Shown here one piece after another: positions 8,354 through 18,155 of a stretch of DNA of 64,000 bases; within the stretch, counting starts at the first letter, position 1; every line of letters starts with the position of its first letter. The DNA is from Mucispirillum schaedleri (GTDB taxonomy: Bacteria; Chrysiogenota; Deferribacteres; Deferribacterales; Mucispirillaceae). The notes beneath the pieces were generated by a model. That model was not told the DNA's origin. It saw only the letters and a program-made list of their open reading frames with translations, and did no database searches. A program made the translations under genes and the position numbers. The stretch lies in NCBI GenBank assembly GCA_949287985.1, contig CASEIN010000043.1, positions 1 through 64,000 on the forward strand, read 5' to 3'.

Positions 8354-11194
8354 ATGAGTAATTCAAATGAGAACATTTTTGATGAATTAAAAAAGAAAAT
8401 TACTGGAGATATTTATATAGATAAAATTAGGCGCTATATGCATTCTACTGATGGTAGTATTTTTAGAGTAGAGCCTGCATGCGTCGTTTATCCAAAATCT
8501 ACTAACGATGTTGTAGAAATAGTTAAATTTGCTAATAAATATCAATTATCTATGCACAGTCGTGGTGCTGGTTCTGGGCTTTGTGGAGCAGCTATCGGCA
8601 GAGGTATTATAATTGATTTTGCAAAATATATGAATAAATTTATCAGTTATGAAAAAATTAGTGATACTGAAGCTGTTTTTACATGTGAACCAGGTTATAA
8701 GTATGGTGAGCTTGAAGCATATTTAAAAGGCAGCTCTATGTGGTTTCCTGCAGCACCTTCAAGTGGTGAATACGCAACATTTGGTGGTATGTATGGAACT
8801 AATGCTGGTGGTGGTTACTCTGTAAAATATGGCAATGTGGCTGATTATATTGTAGATGCTGAAGTGGTATTTCATGATGGTTCTGTTAATACCCTTAATA
8901 ATATAGCAAAAACTAATATTGATGATTTACCTGTTGAATTAAAAGAATTATATAATGTATTAAATAGTAATCAAAATGTTATATCAAATGGTTATCCACC
9001 TATTGCATGTAATGTATGTGGTTATGAATTAAGGCAGTCAATACAAAACGGTTTCCTTTATTTGCATAAAATATTTGGTGGTTCTGAAGGCACATTAGGT
9101 ATTATTACTAAACTAACATTTAGAGTTATTAGAAAAAAACCTGCCAGTGCATTAGTTATTGCATATTTTAATGATAAAACAAGCAGTTCTAAAGCTGCTC
9201 AGATTGGTTTAAAATATGACCCTGCAGGCATTGAGATAATGGATAAATCTTTATTATCATTAGCTGTTACTCATGAGCCAAGCTTAGAAGGTAAAATCCC
9301 TACAGATATTGATAATGTTTTAATGTTTGAATTTGAAGGGGAAACAGAAGAAGAAGTAAGAAAATATTCTGAAGAAACAGTTAATAAAATCAAAGCAGAA
9401 GGTTATACTGACCAAGTTTTTATTGCAATAAGTGAAGAAGAAATGGCTCAATTTTGGGCTGTAAGAAAGGCAGCAGTTCCTATACTTTACTTATTAAAAG
9501 GTAAAAAGAAAATATTAGCTCTTGTTGAAGATGCTGCTGTCCCTACTGAAAAGTTAGTAGAATATTTTGATGGACTGTATGAAATATTCAAAAAATACAA
9601 AGTTAATTTTGTAAGTTATGGTCATATTGCAAAAGGGCTTTTACATAACAGACCATTACTTGATTTAAAAGATCCACACGATATAGGGCTTTTAAAAACA
9701 ATAGCTGATGAAGTTTTTGAACTTGTTCATAGGCTAAATGGAACAATTTCTGGTGAACATGGTGATGGCAGACTTCGTTCCTGTTATATAAATAAACAGT
9801 ATAGCACAGAACTTTACTCATTATTTTTAAGGGTAAAAAATATTTTAGACCCTGATAATCTTTTTAACCCAGAAATTAAAACAACAAGTGATGAAATGCA
9901 GATGATTAAGCATTTAAGATATGGTGCTGATTATGGTGCAAATGATAAAGCACTTAATAAACAGCTTGTTTGGGAAGAAGATTTTATTTTAGAAGCTGAA
10001 AAATGTCATGGCTGCTCAAAATGCACAACTGTTACTCTTGCTACAAGAATGTGCCCAGTGTATAAAGTATTAAAAGATGAAGCAGCTGCTCCTAAAGCAA
10101 AAGCTAATATTTTACGTGGTCTTCTTAGTAATGTGATAGATTCTGAAGCAATGTTTCAGGAAGGTTTTCAACATGTAATAAACCACTGTATAAACTGTGG
10201 AAGTTGCTCTATTGAATGTCCATCAAAAGTAAATATTCCAAAACTTGCTTTAGAAGCAAAATCAAGATATGCTGAAAAATTTGGTGTATCTATTGATGCA
10301 AAACTTGCTACAAATTTTGAGACAGCAGGTAGATTAACTCATAAATTAAGCCCATTAGTTTCTGCTTTTATGGCGCCTAAATTAATGAGAAAAGTGTTAA
10401 AAGTTACCACTGGTTTATCAAGTGAAAGAAAGTTTGTTAAATTTGCAACAAAATCACTAAATGAAAGAATAACTCAAACAGAAGGCAGTGGCGAAAAAGT
10501 TGTAATGTATTTTGCTGGTTGTTATGCTTCATATATTAAGCCCGAAATAGGCGAAAGCACTATTAGAGTTTTAAATAAACTTGGTTATAAGGTTGTAACA
10601 CCAAATCAACATTGTTGTGGTATACCTCATCTTTCAAAAGGTTTAGCAAAAGATGCTAGAAACCAAATTAAGAAAAACTTAAAAGAATGGGGCAATTTAA
10701 TAGACCAGGTTGATTATATAGTATCAGCATGTTCCAGCTGCACATTATCCTTAACAAAAGAATGGCTTTATTATCAAAATGATGAAGTAACTCAAAAAAT
10801 AAAAGATAAAACAATATTTGTTATGGATTTAATAGAACAACATATTGATGAGATGGATTTAAAAGCAAATAATATGTTATTAGCATACCATATGCCTTGC
10901 CATAAAAAACTTTTAAAAAATGCCAATAGTTCTATTAATGTATTAAAAAAACTACCAGGTGTTGAAACAGATAAATTAAATACAGGCTGCTGTGGAATGG
11001 CTGGAAGCTGGGGAATGGCTGCAAAAAATTATGATTTATCAGTTAAAATAGGCACTCCTATGGTGGATAAATTAAATGAAAGTAAAGCTTCCATTGGTGT
11101 TACAGAATGTCCTACCTGCACAATGCAGCTTGAACATCTTGGAAATAAAAAAATAATACACCCTGTAGAGGTAGTAGATAAATGTATAGAATAA
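8354..11194 (+). CDS. Fused FAD-binding and Fe-S 2-hydroxyacid dehydrogenase (D-lactate/glycolate type)
   Basis: A 946-residue single-chain flavin/iron-sulfur oxidoreductase. Residues ~35-230 are a PCMH-type FAD domain (SRGAGSGLCGAAIGRG; GGMYGTNAGGGYSVKYG). Residues ~260-510 are the matching FAD-oxidase C-terminal domain, ending in GEHGDGRLR. Two [4Fe-4S] motifs follow: C551-x2-C554-x2-C557 with C567P, and C612-x2-C615-x2-C618-x3-C622P. The last part holds two CCG domains (CCGIPHL near 754, CCGMAGSWGM near 878), as in heterodisulfide reductase and GlpC. This GlcD-plus-GlcF layout is known from D-lactate dehydrogenases (Dld-II/YdiJ types) that feed electrons into the quinone pool from the inner face of the membrane. 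D-lactate is likeliest, but glycolate or 2-hydroxyglutarate are possible. It overlaps the next gene by 13 bases. Confidence 0.9.
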   Translation: MSNSNENIFDELKKKITGDIYIDKIRRYMHSTDGSIFRVEPACVVYPKSTNDVVEIVKFANKYQLSMHSRGAGSGLCGAAIGRGIIIDFAKYMNKFISYEKISDTEAVFTCEPGYKYGELEAYLKGSSMWFPAAPSSGEYATFGGMYGTNAGGGYSVKYGNVADYIVDAEVVFHDGSVNTLNNIAKTNIDDLPVELKELYNVLNSNQNVISNGYPPIACNVCGYELRQSIQNGFLYLHKIFGGSEGTLGIITKLTFRVIRKKPASALVIAYFNDKTSSSKAAQIGLKYDPAGIEIMDKSLLSLAVTHEPSLEGKIPTDIDNVLMFEFEGETEEEVRKYSEETVNKIKAEGYTDQVFIAISEEEMAQFWAVRKAAVPILYLLKGKKKILALVEDAAVPTEKLVEYFDGLYEIFKKYKVNFVSYGHIAKGLLHNRPLLDLKDPHDIGLLKTIADEVFELVHRLNGTISGEHGDGRLRSCYINKQYSTELYSLFLRVKNILDPDNLFNPEIKTTSDEMQMIKHLRYGADYGANDKALNKQLVWEEDFILEAEKCHGCSKCTTVTLATRMCPVYKVLKDEAAAPKAKANILRGLLSNVIDSEAMFQEGFQHVINHCINCGSCSIECPSKVNIPKLALEAKSRYAEKFGVSIDAKLATNFETAGRLTHKLSPLVSAFMAPKLMRKVLKVTTGLSSERKFVKFATKSLNERITQTEGSGEKVVMYFAGCYASYIKPEIGESTIRVLNKLGYKVVTPNQHCCGIPHLSKGLAKDARNQIKKNLKEWGNLIDQVDYIVSACSSCTLSLTKEWLYYQNDEVTQKIKDKTIFVMDLIEQHIDEMDLKANNMLLAYHMPCHKKLLKNANSSINVLKKLPGVETDKLNTGCCGMAGSWGMAAKNYDLSVKIGTPMVDKLNESKASIGVTECPTCTMQLEHLGNKKIIHPVEVVDKCIE

Positions 11195-12468
11195 TTATCT
11201 TTGCATGTTTTACTTTTTTATTTACCATAAATGTTTGGGCTTCTGATAATAAAAGCAGTAGTCAACAGTCTAAAAGTATACAAAAAGTTCCCGATGCTTC
11301 ATTTAATGATGACTATGTGGTAGGCTTAAAAGCATTTGAAGATAAATTAAATGATGTGGCTATTGCAAGTTTTAATAACTACTTAGCCCATGAGAATAAA
11401 TCAAAAAAAGCTGGTTTTGCTTTATACTTATTATACCAGCTTTATATGGCAGAATCCGATTACAAATCGGCACAATATAGTCTTGCTCAGCTTGCTAACT
11501 TTAATGACAGCAGATTTAATAAACAGCAAATGTTAAAAGACCAAATGTTTATTGAAACAAAACTTGACTGTGCTGGTGCTAAAAACCTTTTAATGTCTGC
11601 AAGAAGAAATGAATATTTAGAGGTTTATGCAAAAAGTTCCTGCCCTATGGATAAAGATGTTATTAGCTTAATTAATAAAATAGATGTTTCTACAAATGCA
11701 TTATATGCTGTATTAGAACGTGTTCAGGATAATAAAGATTTAATTTTTTCCACATATGATAACTTAAGAGCTGATAAACGCACTCCAAAGCTAATGAACT
11801 TTTATGGTAAATATTTTTATGCTAATAATATGAAAACAGAGTTTATGGAGTTATATAGTAATTATAAAGATAGTGAATTAACTGCACTTGTTTTAGATGA
11901 TATTTGGAACCAAAAGGATTATAAAAAATATATTAGCACTTTTAATAAGGAAGTAAAAAGTGATTATAATATGCAAAAAGTTGTATATTGTAGAATGATA
12001 GAAGCATCAAATAAAGAAGCTTTTAATTTTGATTGTAATTTAGTGGATAGATGCATTGGTGTAAATAGCCCTGATTACAATAAAAATAAATTAGCATGTT
12101 ATATGAAAAAAGAGGATAAAGAAAAAATTTCATGGTTTATAGGCACACTAACAAATCAGGAAACTACTAAACTATGTGAATATGGCAAATATATTATAGG
12201 TAAAAGGCTGTATGATCCAAAATTTGTTCATAAGTTTGGAGGCTGCACAGATAAAGCATCTATGTATGAATCTTTATTAAAATTTAAAGATTATGATTCA
12301 ATGATTAAACTAGGTGGTAGTGGTGATACTAATGAAGATGCTGCATATATGGCAATAGCATACTATTATAAAGGCAATACAAATCAATATAATAATTATC
12401 TTTCAAAAGTAAAAGATATAGATTTATCTGGTATGGTAAAAAGAACCATTAGTAGAGGTGGTTTATAA
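11182..12468 (+). CDS. Exported protein of unknown function, helical-repeat type
   Basis: A 428-residue protein with a signal peptide (residues 1-20, ending VWA), followed by a Ser/Gln-rich linker. From about residue 45 it is mainly helical with TPR-like spacing (for example YVVGLKAFEDKLNDVAIASF, then further pairs of helices up to the end). Several cysteines are scattered (residues ~131, 153, 268, 279, 287). I do not recognise a family. It begins inside the last 13 bases of the dehydrogenase gene, and its stop overlaps the start of the next TPR protein by one base, so all three are co-translated and continue into the heptose genes. A scaffolding or envelope-assembly role is a guess from location and fold only. 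Confidence 0.65.
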   Translation: MYRIIIFACFTFLFTINVWASDNKSSSQQSKSIQKVPDASFNDDYVVGLKAFEDKLNDVAIASFNNYLAHENKSKKAGFALYLLYQLYMAESDYKSAQYSLAQLANFNDSRFNKQQMLKDQMFIETKLDCAGAKNLLMSARRNEYLEVYAKSSCPMDKDVISLINKIDVSTNALYAVLERVQDNKDLIFSTYDNLRADKRTPKLMNFYGKYFYANNMKTEFMELYSNYKDSELTALVLDDIWNQKDYKKYISTFNKEVKSDYNMQKVVYCRMIEASNKEAFNFDCNLVDRCIGVNSPDYNKNKLACYMKKEDKEKISWFIGTLTNQETTKLCEYGKYIIGKRLYDPKFVHKFGGCTDKASMYESLLKFKDYDSMIKLGGSGDTNEDAAYMAIAYYYKGNTNQYNNYLSKVKDIDLSGMVKRTISRGGL

Positions 12469-13211
12469 TGTGGAAAATTATAATAGGAACATTAATAATA
12501 GTTTTAGGAATTGCCTTTAGTGGTTATAAATATTTCACTGGAAAAGAAAATGAGCTTTATGAACAGGCAAAACAGCTTGAAGCAGAAGGAAAAATTAAAG
12601 AAGCTCATGAAGTTATATTAAAAGCTTTGGAGCTAAACCCAACAAATAGAAAAGTGCTTGCATATAAATCACAGCTTTTTTCTGTTGTAGATGGCGATAA
12701 TAAACTAAAAAATGCAGTAGCTTTTAGAGATGATGCTGTTAGAGCAATGGATAGAGGCGATTATGTAGATGCTGCTGAAAAGTTAGATAAAGCAAATACT
12801 TTACTTGGAGAAATATTTCCATCATCACCAGCTTATGAAAAGGCAGGTGAATTACAGGCCCAAATTGTTAAAGATACGGAACGTCTTAAAAAAGAATTAC
12901 CAGAAAGATATTATAACAGGGCAAAAGAACTGGCAAATAATGGGGAATATGAAAGAGCATATAATGCTTTACTTTATATTAAACAACCAAGCGCAAAAAT
13001 TATTGAACTTATGGACCAGCTTGCTTATACCATAGGTAATGATAAATTAGAACAGATTCAAAAAGATAGTAACCCTACAGCATTTTTAATGCGTGATGCA
13101 ATAAACTGGTTTAATCAAGTAAGCAGCAGCTCACCAGACCATGTTGATGCAAAAATAAAAATATCAAATTTAAATAAGAAATTAGAGGGTATAAGTAAAA
13201 AAAATGAGTAA
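12468..13211 (+). CDS. Membrane-anchored TPR protein of unknown function
   Basis: A 247-residue protein with one N-terminal membrane helix (about residues 4-22) that probably stays uncut, leaving the rest in the periplasm. Residues ~32-66 form a clear TPR pair (EQAKQLEAEGKIKEAHEVIL, then ALELNPTNRKVLAYK). A second pair at ~75-125 and a third at ~145-180 follow. TPRs bind partner proteins. The start ATG overlaps the previous stop (TAATG at 12466-12470), and its end overlaps hldE by 8 bases. The neighbouring LPS genes suggest an envelope role, which remains inference. Confidence 0.65.
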   Translation: MWKIIIGTLIIVLGIAFSGYKYFTGKENELYEQAKQLEAEGKIKEAHEVILKALELNPTNRKVLAYKSQLFSVVDGDNKLKNAVAFRDDAVRAMDRGDYVDAAEKLDKANTLLGEIFPSSPAYEKAGELQAQIVKDTERLKKELPERYYNRAKELANNGEYERAYNALLYIKQPSAKIIELMDQLAYTIGNDKLEQIQKDSNPTAFLMRDAINWFNQVSSSSPDHVDAKIKISNLNKKLEGISKKNE

Positions 13212-14631
13212 TGTATTATTAGATTATGATTTTACTAAAACAAATATTCTAATTATTGGAGATATTATGCTTGATAGATATTATTACGGCAGTGTATCAA
13301 GGATATCTCCAGAAGCACCTGTTCCTGTAATTAATGTAAAATCAGAAGTTTATACTATGGGTGGAGCAGGTAATGTGGCAAATAATATTAAAGGCTTAAC
13401 TTCTAACTGCTCTATTATTGGTGTAGCAAAAGATGATGAAGCAGGAAAACTTTTGCAGCAAATGTTTGATAATATAGATGCAAAAACTCATTTTATTGAT
13501 GCAGATATGCCTACAATTTCAAAATTAAGAGTTATAGGTGGTAAACAGCAAATTGCAAGGCTTGATTTTGAAGATATAAAGCCATTAAATGATAAACTTA
13601 CTAATAAAATAAAATCTATTTATGAAAATCAGTTAAAAGAACATGATGTTGTGATAATATCTGATTATGGCAAGGGTATATGTTCTGATGAAATATGTCC
13701 TTTTGTAATAAATAAAGCAAATGAACAAAATAAAAAAGTTATTATTGACCCAAAGGGTAGTAACTGGGATAAATATAAAAATGCCTATATTGTTACTCCA
13801 AATGTTAAAGAATTAAGTGAGGTGTATGGAAAAGATATACCAAATGAAGATGAAAACGTAATTGAGTGTGGTATTCAAATAAGAGAAAAATATAATCTTA
13901 CTTATCTTATTGTTACAAGAAGTGAAAAAGGTATTACAATTATTGGTAAAAACTATAATAAAACTATACCTACGCAGGCAATGGAAGTATTTGATGTATC
14001 AGGTGCAGGGGATACTGTTGTGGCGTGTATTTCTGTTTTTCTAGGGCTTGGATTAGATATTGATGAAGCTGTATATTTTGCAAATATGGCAGCAGGTGTA
14101 GTTGTTGGTAAATTAGGAACAGCTCCAATTACTTTATCTGAATTTACGTATGCCTTAAATGGTATACATTCATCAAAAGTGGTATCGATTAACAGTATTG
14201 CAGATATTATAAAAAGAGAAAAATCATTTGATAAAAAGATTGTTTTTACAAATGGCTGCTTTGATATACTACATAAAGGGCATGTTACATATCTTAAAAA
14301 AGCAAAATCACTTGGTGATATTTTAATATTAGGCTTAAATAGTGATGATTCTGTTAGGCGCTTAAAAGGAGAAAGCCGTCCTGTAAATAATGAAAATGAT
14401 AGGGCAGCAGTATTGGAAGCTTTAGAATGCATTGATTATATTGTTATTTTTACAGAAGATACACCATTAAATTTAATAAAAAGCGTTATGCCTGATATAT
14501 TAGTGAAAGGTGGAGATTATAAAGCTTCTGATGTTGTTGGAAAAGAGTATGCTGGTAAAGTAGAAATAATAGATTTTATAAATGGATATTCTACAACTTC
14601 AACTATTCAAAAATTAAATGGAGGAAAATAA
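13204..14631 (+). CDS. hldE: Bifunctional heptose-7-phosphate kinase / heptose-1-phosphate adenylyltransferase HldE
   Basis: A 475-residue two-domain enzyme of ADP-heptose synthesis for the LPS core. The N-terminal ribokinase-like domain has GGAGNVANN (53-61) and DVSGAGDT (264-271, catalytic D270). The C-terminal nucleotidyltransferase domain begins with NGCFDILHKGH (350-360), the HxGH motif being H357-H360. Length and domain order match E. coli HldE (477). It uses D-glycero-beta-D-manno-heptose 7-phosphate, then ATP, to give ADP-D-glycero-heptose for HldD, the next gene. The isomerase GmhA and phosphatase GmhB are not in the window. The gene's start overlaps the TPR gene by 8 bases. Confidence 0.96.
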   Translation: MSNVLLDYDFTKTNILIIGDIMLDRYYYGSVSRISPEAPVPVINVKSEVYTMGGAGNVANNIKGLTSNCSIIGVAKDDEAGKLLQQMFDNIDAKTHFIDADMPTISKLRVIGGKQQIARLDFEDIKPLNDKLTNKIKSIYENQLKEHDVVIISDYGKGICSDEICPFVINKANEQNKKVIIDPKGSNWDKYKNAYIVTPNVKELSEVYGKDIPNEDENVIECGIQIREKYNLTYLIVTRSEKGITIIGKNYNKTIPTQAMEVFDVSGAGDTVVACISVFLGLGLDIDEAVYFANMAAGVVVGKLGTAPITLSEFTYALNGIHSSKVVSINSIADIIKREKSFDKKIVFTNGCFDILHKGHVTYLKKAKSLGDILILGLNSDDSVRRLKGESRPVNNENDRAAVLEALECIDYIVIFTEDTPLNLIKSVMPDILVKGGDYKASDVVGKEYAGKVEIIDFINGYSTTSTIQKLNGGK

Positions 14632-14632
14632 T

Positions 14633-15574
14633 ATGGTTATTGTAACTGGTGGAGCAGGGTTTATTGGTTCAAATATTGTTAAAGGACTTAATGATAAAGG
14701 TATAGACAATATTTTAATTGTAGATAATCTTACAAATGCAGTTAAACATAAAAATTTAAATAAAATAAAATTTTATGATTATATAGATAAAACTGAATTT
14801 AATATAGATGATTTTCTATCAAAAAATAAAGTGGAAGCAATTTTTCATCAAGGTGCTTCATCTAACACTATGGAAACTGATGGCAAATACATGATGAAAA
14901 ATAATTATGAATACACCAAAAATATATTTTTAGCATGTCAAAAGCACAATGTAAGGTTATTTTATGCATCAAGTGCTTCTGTTTATGGTAATGGGGATAA
15001 TGGTTTTGTAGAAAAAGAATCATGCGAATATCCTTTAAATGTTTATGCTTTTAGTAAGTATCAATTTGATAGATTTTTTAATATTAATAGAAAAAATATT
15101 AATACACAGGTTGTAGGTTTAAGATATTTTAATGTATATGGTCCACAGGAAAACCATAAAGGTAGAATGGCCTCAGTTGCATTTCATATGTTTAATCAAA
15201 TACATAATAATGAACCAATGAAGCTTTTTGAAGGAAGTGAAAATTTTAAAAGAGATTTTATTTATGTTGATGATGTAGTATCTGTAAATATGTTCTTTTA
15301 TGAAAACCCTGATAAAACAGGTATATTTAATTGTGGAACAGGTAATGCTGAAAGTTTTTGTGAAATAGCTAATGCTTTAAAAGAAAAATACAGTAATGCA
15401 CAAATAGAATATATCCCATTTCCTGAAAGTTTAGTTGGTAAATATCAAACATTTACACAAAGTGATATTACATCTTTACGTAATGCAGGGTATAATAAAC
15501 CTTTTACAGCTTTAAGAGAAGGCACATTAAAATATGCTGATATATTAGAAAAAACTGGTGGTTATATTTTATAA
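14633..15574 (+). CDS. hldD: ADP-L-glycero-D-manno-heptose 6-epimerase HldD
   Basis: A 313-residue short-chain dehydrogenase-type epimerase that inverts C6 of ADP-D-glycero-heptose. It has the NADP-binding TGGAGFIGSN (residues 5-14), S116, and the YxxxK pair Y138/K142 in YAFSK. RYFNVYGP follows, as in the family. I place the start at 14633 because GGAGGA at 14620-14625 sits 7 bases before it. An upstream in-frame ATG at 14618 overlaps that ribosome-binding site. The gene starts just after the hldE stop and ends with its last base shared with the next start (TAATG), so heptose synthesis and transfer are tightly coupled. Confidence 0.93.
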   Translation: MVIVTGGAGFIGSNIVKGLNDKGIDNILIVDNLTNAVKHKNLNKIKFYDYIDKTEFNIDDFLSKNKVEAIFHQGASSNTMETDGKYMMKNNYEYTKNIFLACQKHNVRLFYASSASVYGNGDNGFVEKESCEYPLNVYAFSKYQFDRFFNINRKNINTQVVGLRYFNVYGPQENHKGRMASVAFHMFNQIHNNEPMKLFEGSENFKRDFIYVDDVVSVNMFFYENPDKTGIFNCGTGNAESFCEIANALKEKYSNAQIEYIPFPESLVGKYQTFTQSDITSLRNAGYNKPFTALREGTLKYADILEKTGGYIL

Positions 15575-16710
15575 TGAAATTTTCTTTTGGCAAAAATAAA
15601 TTAAAAAAACTAGTTGATAATTCAGTATTAAAGAAGAAAGATTCTTTAATAGGTTTGCCTGTATTATTTGCACTTTCTGGGTTTGCAAGTATTCGTAATG
15701 CATTTAAGCCAGAGGTTGTTAACAAAATTGCAGTTATAAAACTTACTTCTGTTAGAGATATTGTTTTTACAGCTGATGGTATAAAAGCATTAAAAAAAGC
15801 TTATCCAAATGCTTCAATTACATATTTTGCAGGAGAAGATAATTTTAATATGGCTTCTGCATTAGAAGGTGTAACTAATACTATTCGTATTTTTAGTAAT
15901 GATTTAAGTAAAAGTATGAAAATAGTAAAAAATGCTGGTCATTTTGATTTATGGATTGATTTTGGAGTATGGTCTAGATTTGAAGCCATTATGACTCAAA
16001 CTGCAAAAGCATCATATAAAATAGGTTTTAAAACTGAAGGTGAGCACAGGCATTTTGCATATGATAAGGTTGTAGAATATATATTTGAGAGCCATTATAA
16101 AGATAATATTAGTTTTTTATTATCATCAATTGGTGTTCATATTACAGAAGAAAAAAATGATGATGCTAGAAATAAAGAAAACATTGTAAACCAGGTTGTA
16201 ATAGATATTTTTGCTGATACAGTAGAGCAAAATTGTAGAAAATGGAGCCATAATCACTGGAAAGCAGTTGTAGAATATTTAAATAAATTAAAATATCGTG
16301 TTGCATTAATAGGCAGTAAAAAAGATGTAGAAGAAGCAGAAACATTTAATGAGCTTTTAGGTGGTAAAGCAGATGTTGATTTTTTAGTGGGCAGGCTTGA
16401 TTTTGCAGATAAAGTTAAGTTATTTAAACAATCAGCATTAGTTATTGCCTGCGATAATTCTTCGTTACATACAGCAGTATACTACCATGTGCCTGTTGTT
16501 GCATTATATGGTCCTACAAACAAAAGCAAGTATGGCCCAAAAGGCGATAATGTGTATGTTGTATCATCTTTAACATGTAATGGCTGCCAGTCATTATATG
16601 GTGATGAAAAATGTAGTATGGATAATCCTGATTGTATGGACAGTATACAACCACAAACAGTAATAGATAATATTAATTTAGCATTAGGAGTAAATGTTGA
16701 AGAAAATTAG
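15574..16710 (+). CDS. Glycosyltransferase family 9 (LPS heptosyltransferase-like)
   Basis: A 378-residue GT-B glycosyltransferase of family 9, which moves L-glycero-D-manno-heptose from ADP-heptose onto the LPS inner core at the cytoplasmic face of the membrane. The N-terminal half shows KIAVIKLTSVRDIVFT (family pattern R-x-G/D-D-hydrophobic). The C-terminal half shows VIACDNSSLHTAVYYHVPVV followed by YGPTNKSKYGP, the ADP-binding region. The usual DSG-H is DNSSLH here. Its place right after hldE-hldD supports heptose as donor. Whether it acts first (WaaC) or second (WaaF), or forms a longer core, cannot be told. It overlaps the next gene by 17 bases. Confidence 0.88.
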   Translation: MKFSFGKNKLKKLVDNSVLKKKDSLIGLPVLFALSGFASIRNAFKPEVVNKIAVIKLTSVRDIVFTADGIKALKKAYPNASITYFAGEDNFNMASALEGVTNTIRIFSNDLSKSMKIVKNAGHFDLWIDFGVWSRFEAIMTQTAKASYKIGFKTEGEHRHFAYDKVVEYIFESHYKDNISFLLSSIGVHITEEKNDDARNKENIVNQVVIDIFADTVEQNCRKWSHNHWKAVVEYLNKLKYRVALIGSKKDVEEAETFNELLGGKADVDFLVGRLDFADKVKLFKQSALVIACDNSSLHTAVYYHVPVVALYGPTNKSKYGPKGDNVYVVSSLTCNGCQSLYGDEKCSMDNPDCMDSIQPQTVIDNINLALGVNVEEN

Positions 16711-18133
16711 TTATACCATTAAATTAAAAACTTATCTTACTATGTTGATTTTATTTATTGGTGATGTTTTATCATATTATCTAGCGTTAGTTTCTGCATA
16801 TTTTACTCGTGATTTTTTAGATGAGTTTGTGCATATACCTTTTCATTTTTCAATATCATATCTTGTTACAGAATATTTATGGATACCTGTTATTTTAGTT
16901 ATAGTTATTACTTCGAAAGGGTTGTATTCATTAAGAAAGCCTTTTTGGCATGAAGTTAGAAGAATTTTATTTACGGTATTTATTACCTTTTTATTTGTTT
17001 TTACCATAGTTTCTCTTGGTAAATTAGGGGAACATATATCCAGATTATTTTTAATTCTGTTATTTAGTTATACTTTATTGTATCTAATAATAATAAGATA
17101 TTTTTTAAAGTCTAAAATATTAAACAGGAGGGCATTTGCTGAAAGCCTTGTAGTTGTTGGTGCAGCAAACCATGTAGATAAGATTTGTAGTAATTTGTAC
17201 ATGGAAAATGGCTTATGTTTTTACATAAAAGGTATTGTTTTAACTGATCGAGAAGAATATACTGGCAAATATAAAATACTTGGTTATTTTGATGATTTGG
17301 AAGATATAATTATAAAAAATAGAATTGCTTCTGCTTTCATTATAATAGATGATACAAACAGGCAGATAGACAGCATGCTTAATAGAATACAGCTAAATGT
17401 TAATAAGCTTTTAATTAAATATGATTCTCAAGGTGTTGGTTTTTCTAATACGGAAGCTGTGCAGCTGTTAAAATCAAACTTAAACTACATACAGGTTAAT
17501 AATAATTTTAAATATTTACTAAATAGTATTGTAAAAAGATTTTATGATATTATATTATCTATAATACTGCTTCCAATATTACTGGTTATTATTTTTATTA
17601 TAGCATTTTTTATAAAATTAACATCTAAAGGTCCTATTTTTTATGGACATAAACGTGTTGGCAGATATGGAAAAACAATTAAAGTATTAAAATTTCGTTC
17701 TATGTACCAAGATGCAGATGTTAGGCTTAAGGAAATATTAGCAAATGATATGGAAGCTAAAAAAGAGTGGGAAACATACTATAAACTTAAAAATGACCCA
17801 AGAGTAACACCTGTTGGTAAATTTTTGCGTAAAACATCTTTAGATGAATTACCACAAATATTTAATGTTATTAAAGGGGATATGAGTTTTGTAGGTCCAC
17901 GCCCTGTAATTCAGGATGAAATAGATAAGTATTATAAAGAACTTGCTTCTTATTACTACATGGTTCGCCCTGGAATAACTGGTTTGTGGCAGATAAGTGG
18001 CAGAAATGATATAGATTATGATACAAGAGTTGCAAAAGACTCTTGGTATGTATTAAATTGGTCTGTATGGCTTGATATTGTAATATTATTTAAAACACCG
18101 GGTGCAGTTTTTCAAAGAAAAGGTGCATACTAG
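16694..18133 (+). CDS. Polyprenyl-phosphate sugar-1-phosphate transferase (WbaP/WcaJ-like)
   Basis: A 479-residue membrane enzyme that starts a surface polysaccharide by putting a sugar phosphate on undecaprenyl phosphate. Four N-terminal membrane helices lie within residues ~10-145, then a Rossmann-like CoA-binding-type domain (about 150-270), then another membrane hairpin (about 285-310). The catalytic bacterial-transferase domain includes GHKRVGRYGK, LKFRSMY, RKTSLDELPQ, GDMSFVGPRPV and RPGITGLWQISGR. This is the large polyisoprenyl-phosphate hexose/GalNAc-1-P transferase type. Location after the heptose genes suggests O-antigen or capsule initiation, but no repeat-unit glycosyltransferase cluster follows. 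The start overlaps the GT9 end by 17 bases. Confidence 0.9.
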   Translation: MLKKISYTIKLKTYLTMLILFIGDVLSYYLALVSAYFTRDFLDEFVHIPFHFSISYLVTEYLWIPVILVIVITSKGLYSLRKPFWHEVRRILFTVFITFLFVFTIVSLGKLGEHISRLFLILLFSYTLLYLIIIRYFLKSKILNRRAFAESLVVVGAANHVDKICSNLYMENGLCFYIKGIVLTDREEYTGKYKILGYFDDLEDIIIKNRIASAFIIIDDTNRQIDSMLNRIQLNVNKLLIKYDSQGVGFSNTEAVQLLKSNLNYIQVNNNFKYLLNSIVKRFYDIILSIILLPILLVIIFIIAFFIKLTSKGPIFYGHKRVGRYGKTIKVLKFRSMYQDADVRLKEILANDMEAKKEWETYYKLKNDPRVTPVGKFLRKTSLDELPQIFNVIKGDMSFVGPRPVIQDEIDKYYKELASYYYMVRPGITGLWQISGRNDIDYDTRVAKDSWYVLNWSVWLDIVILFKTPGAVFQRKGAY

Positions 18134-18155
18134 GAATAAACATATAAGGATATTT

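Noticed and set aside
13953-14432. 159-codon minus-strand open frame inside hldE
   Set aside because: It lies fully within a well-supported gene, has no recognised domain or ribosome-binding site, and reflects codon bias of the other strand.
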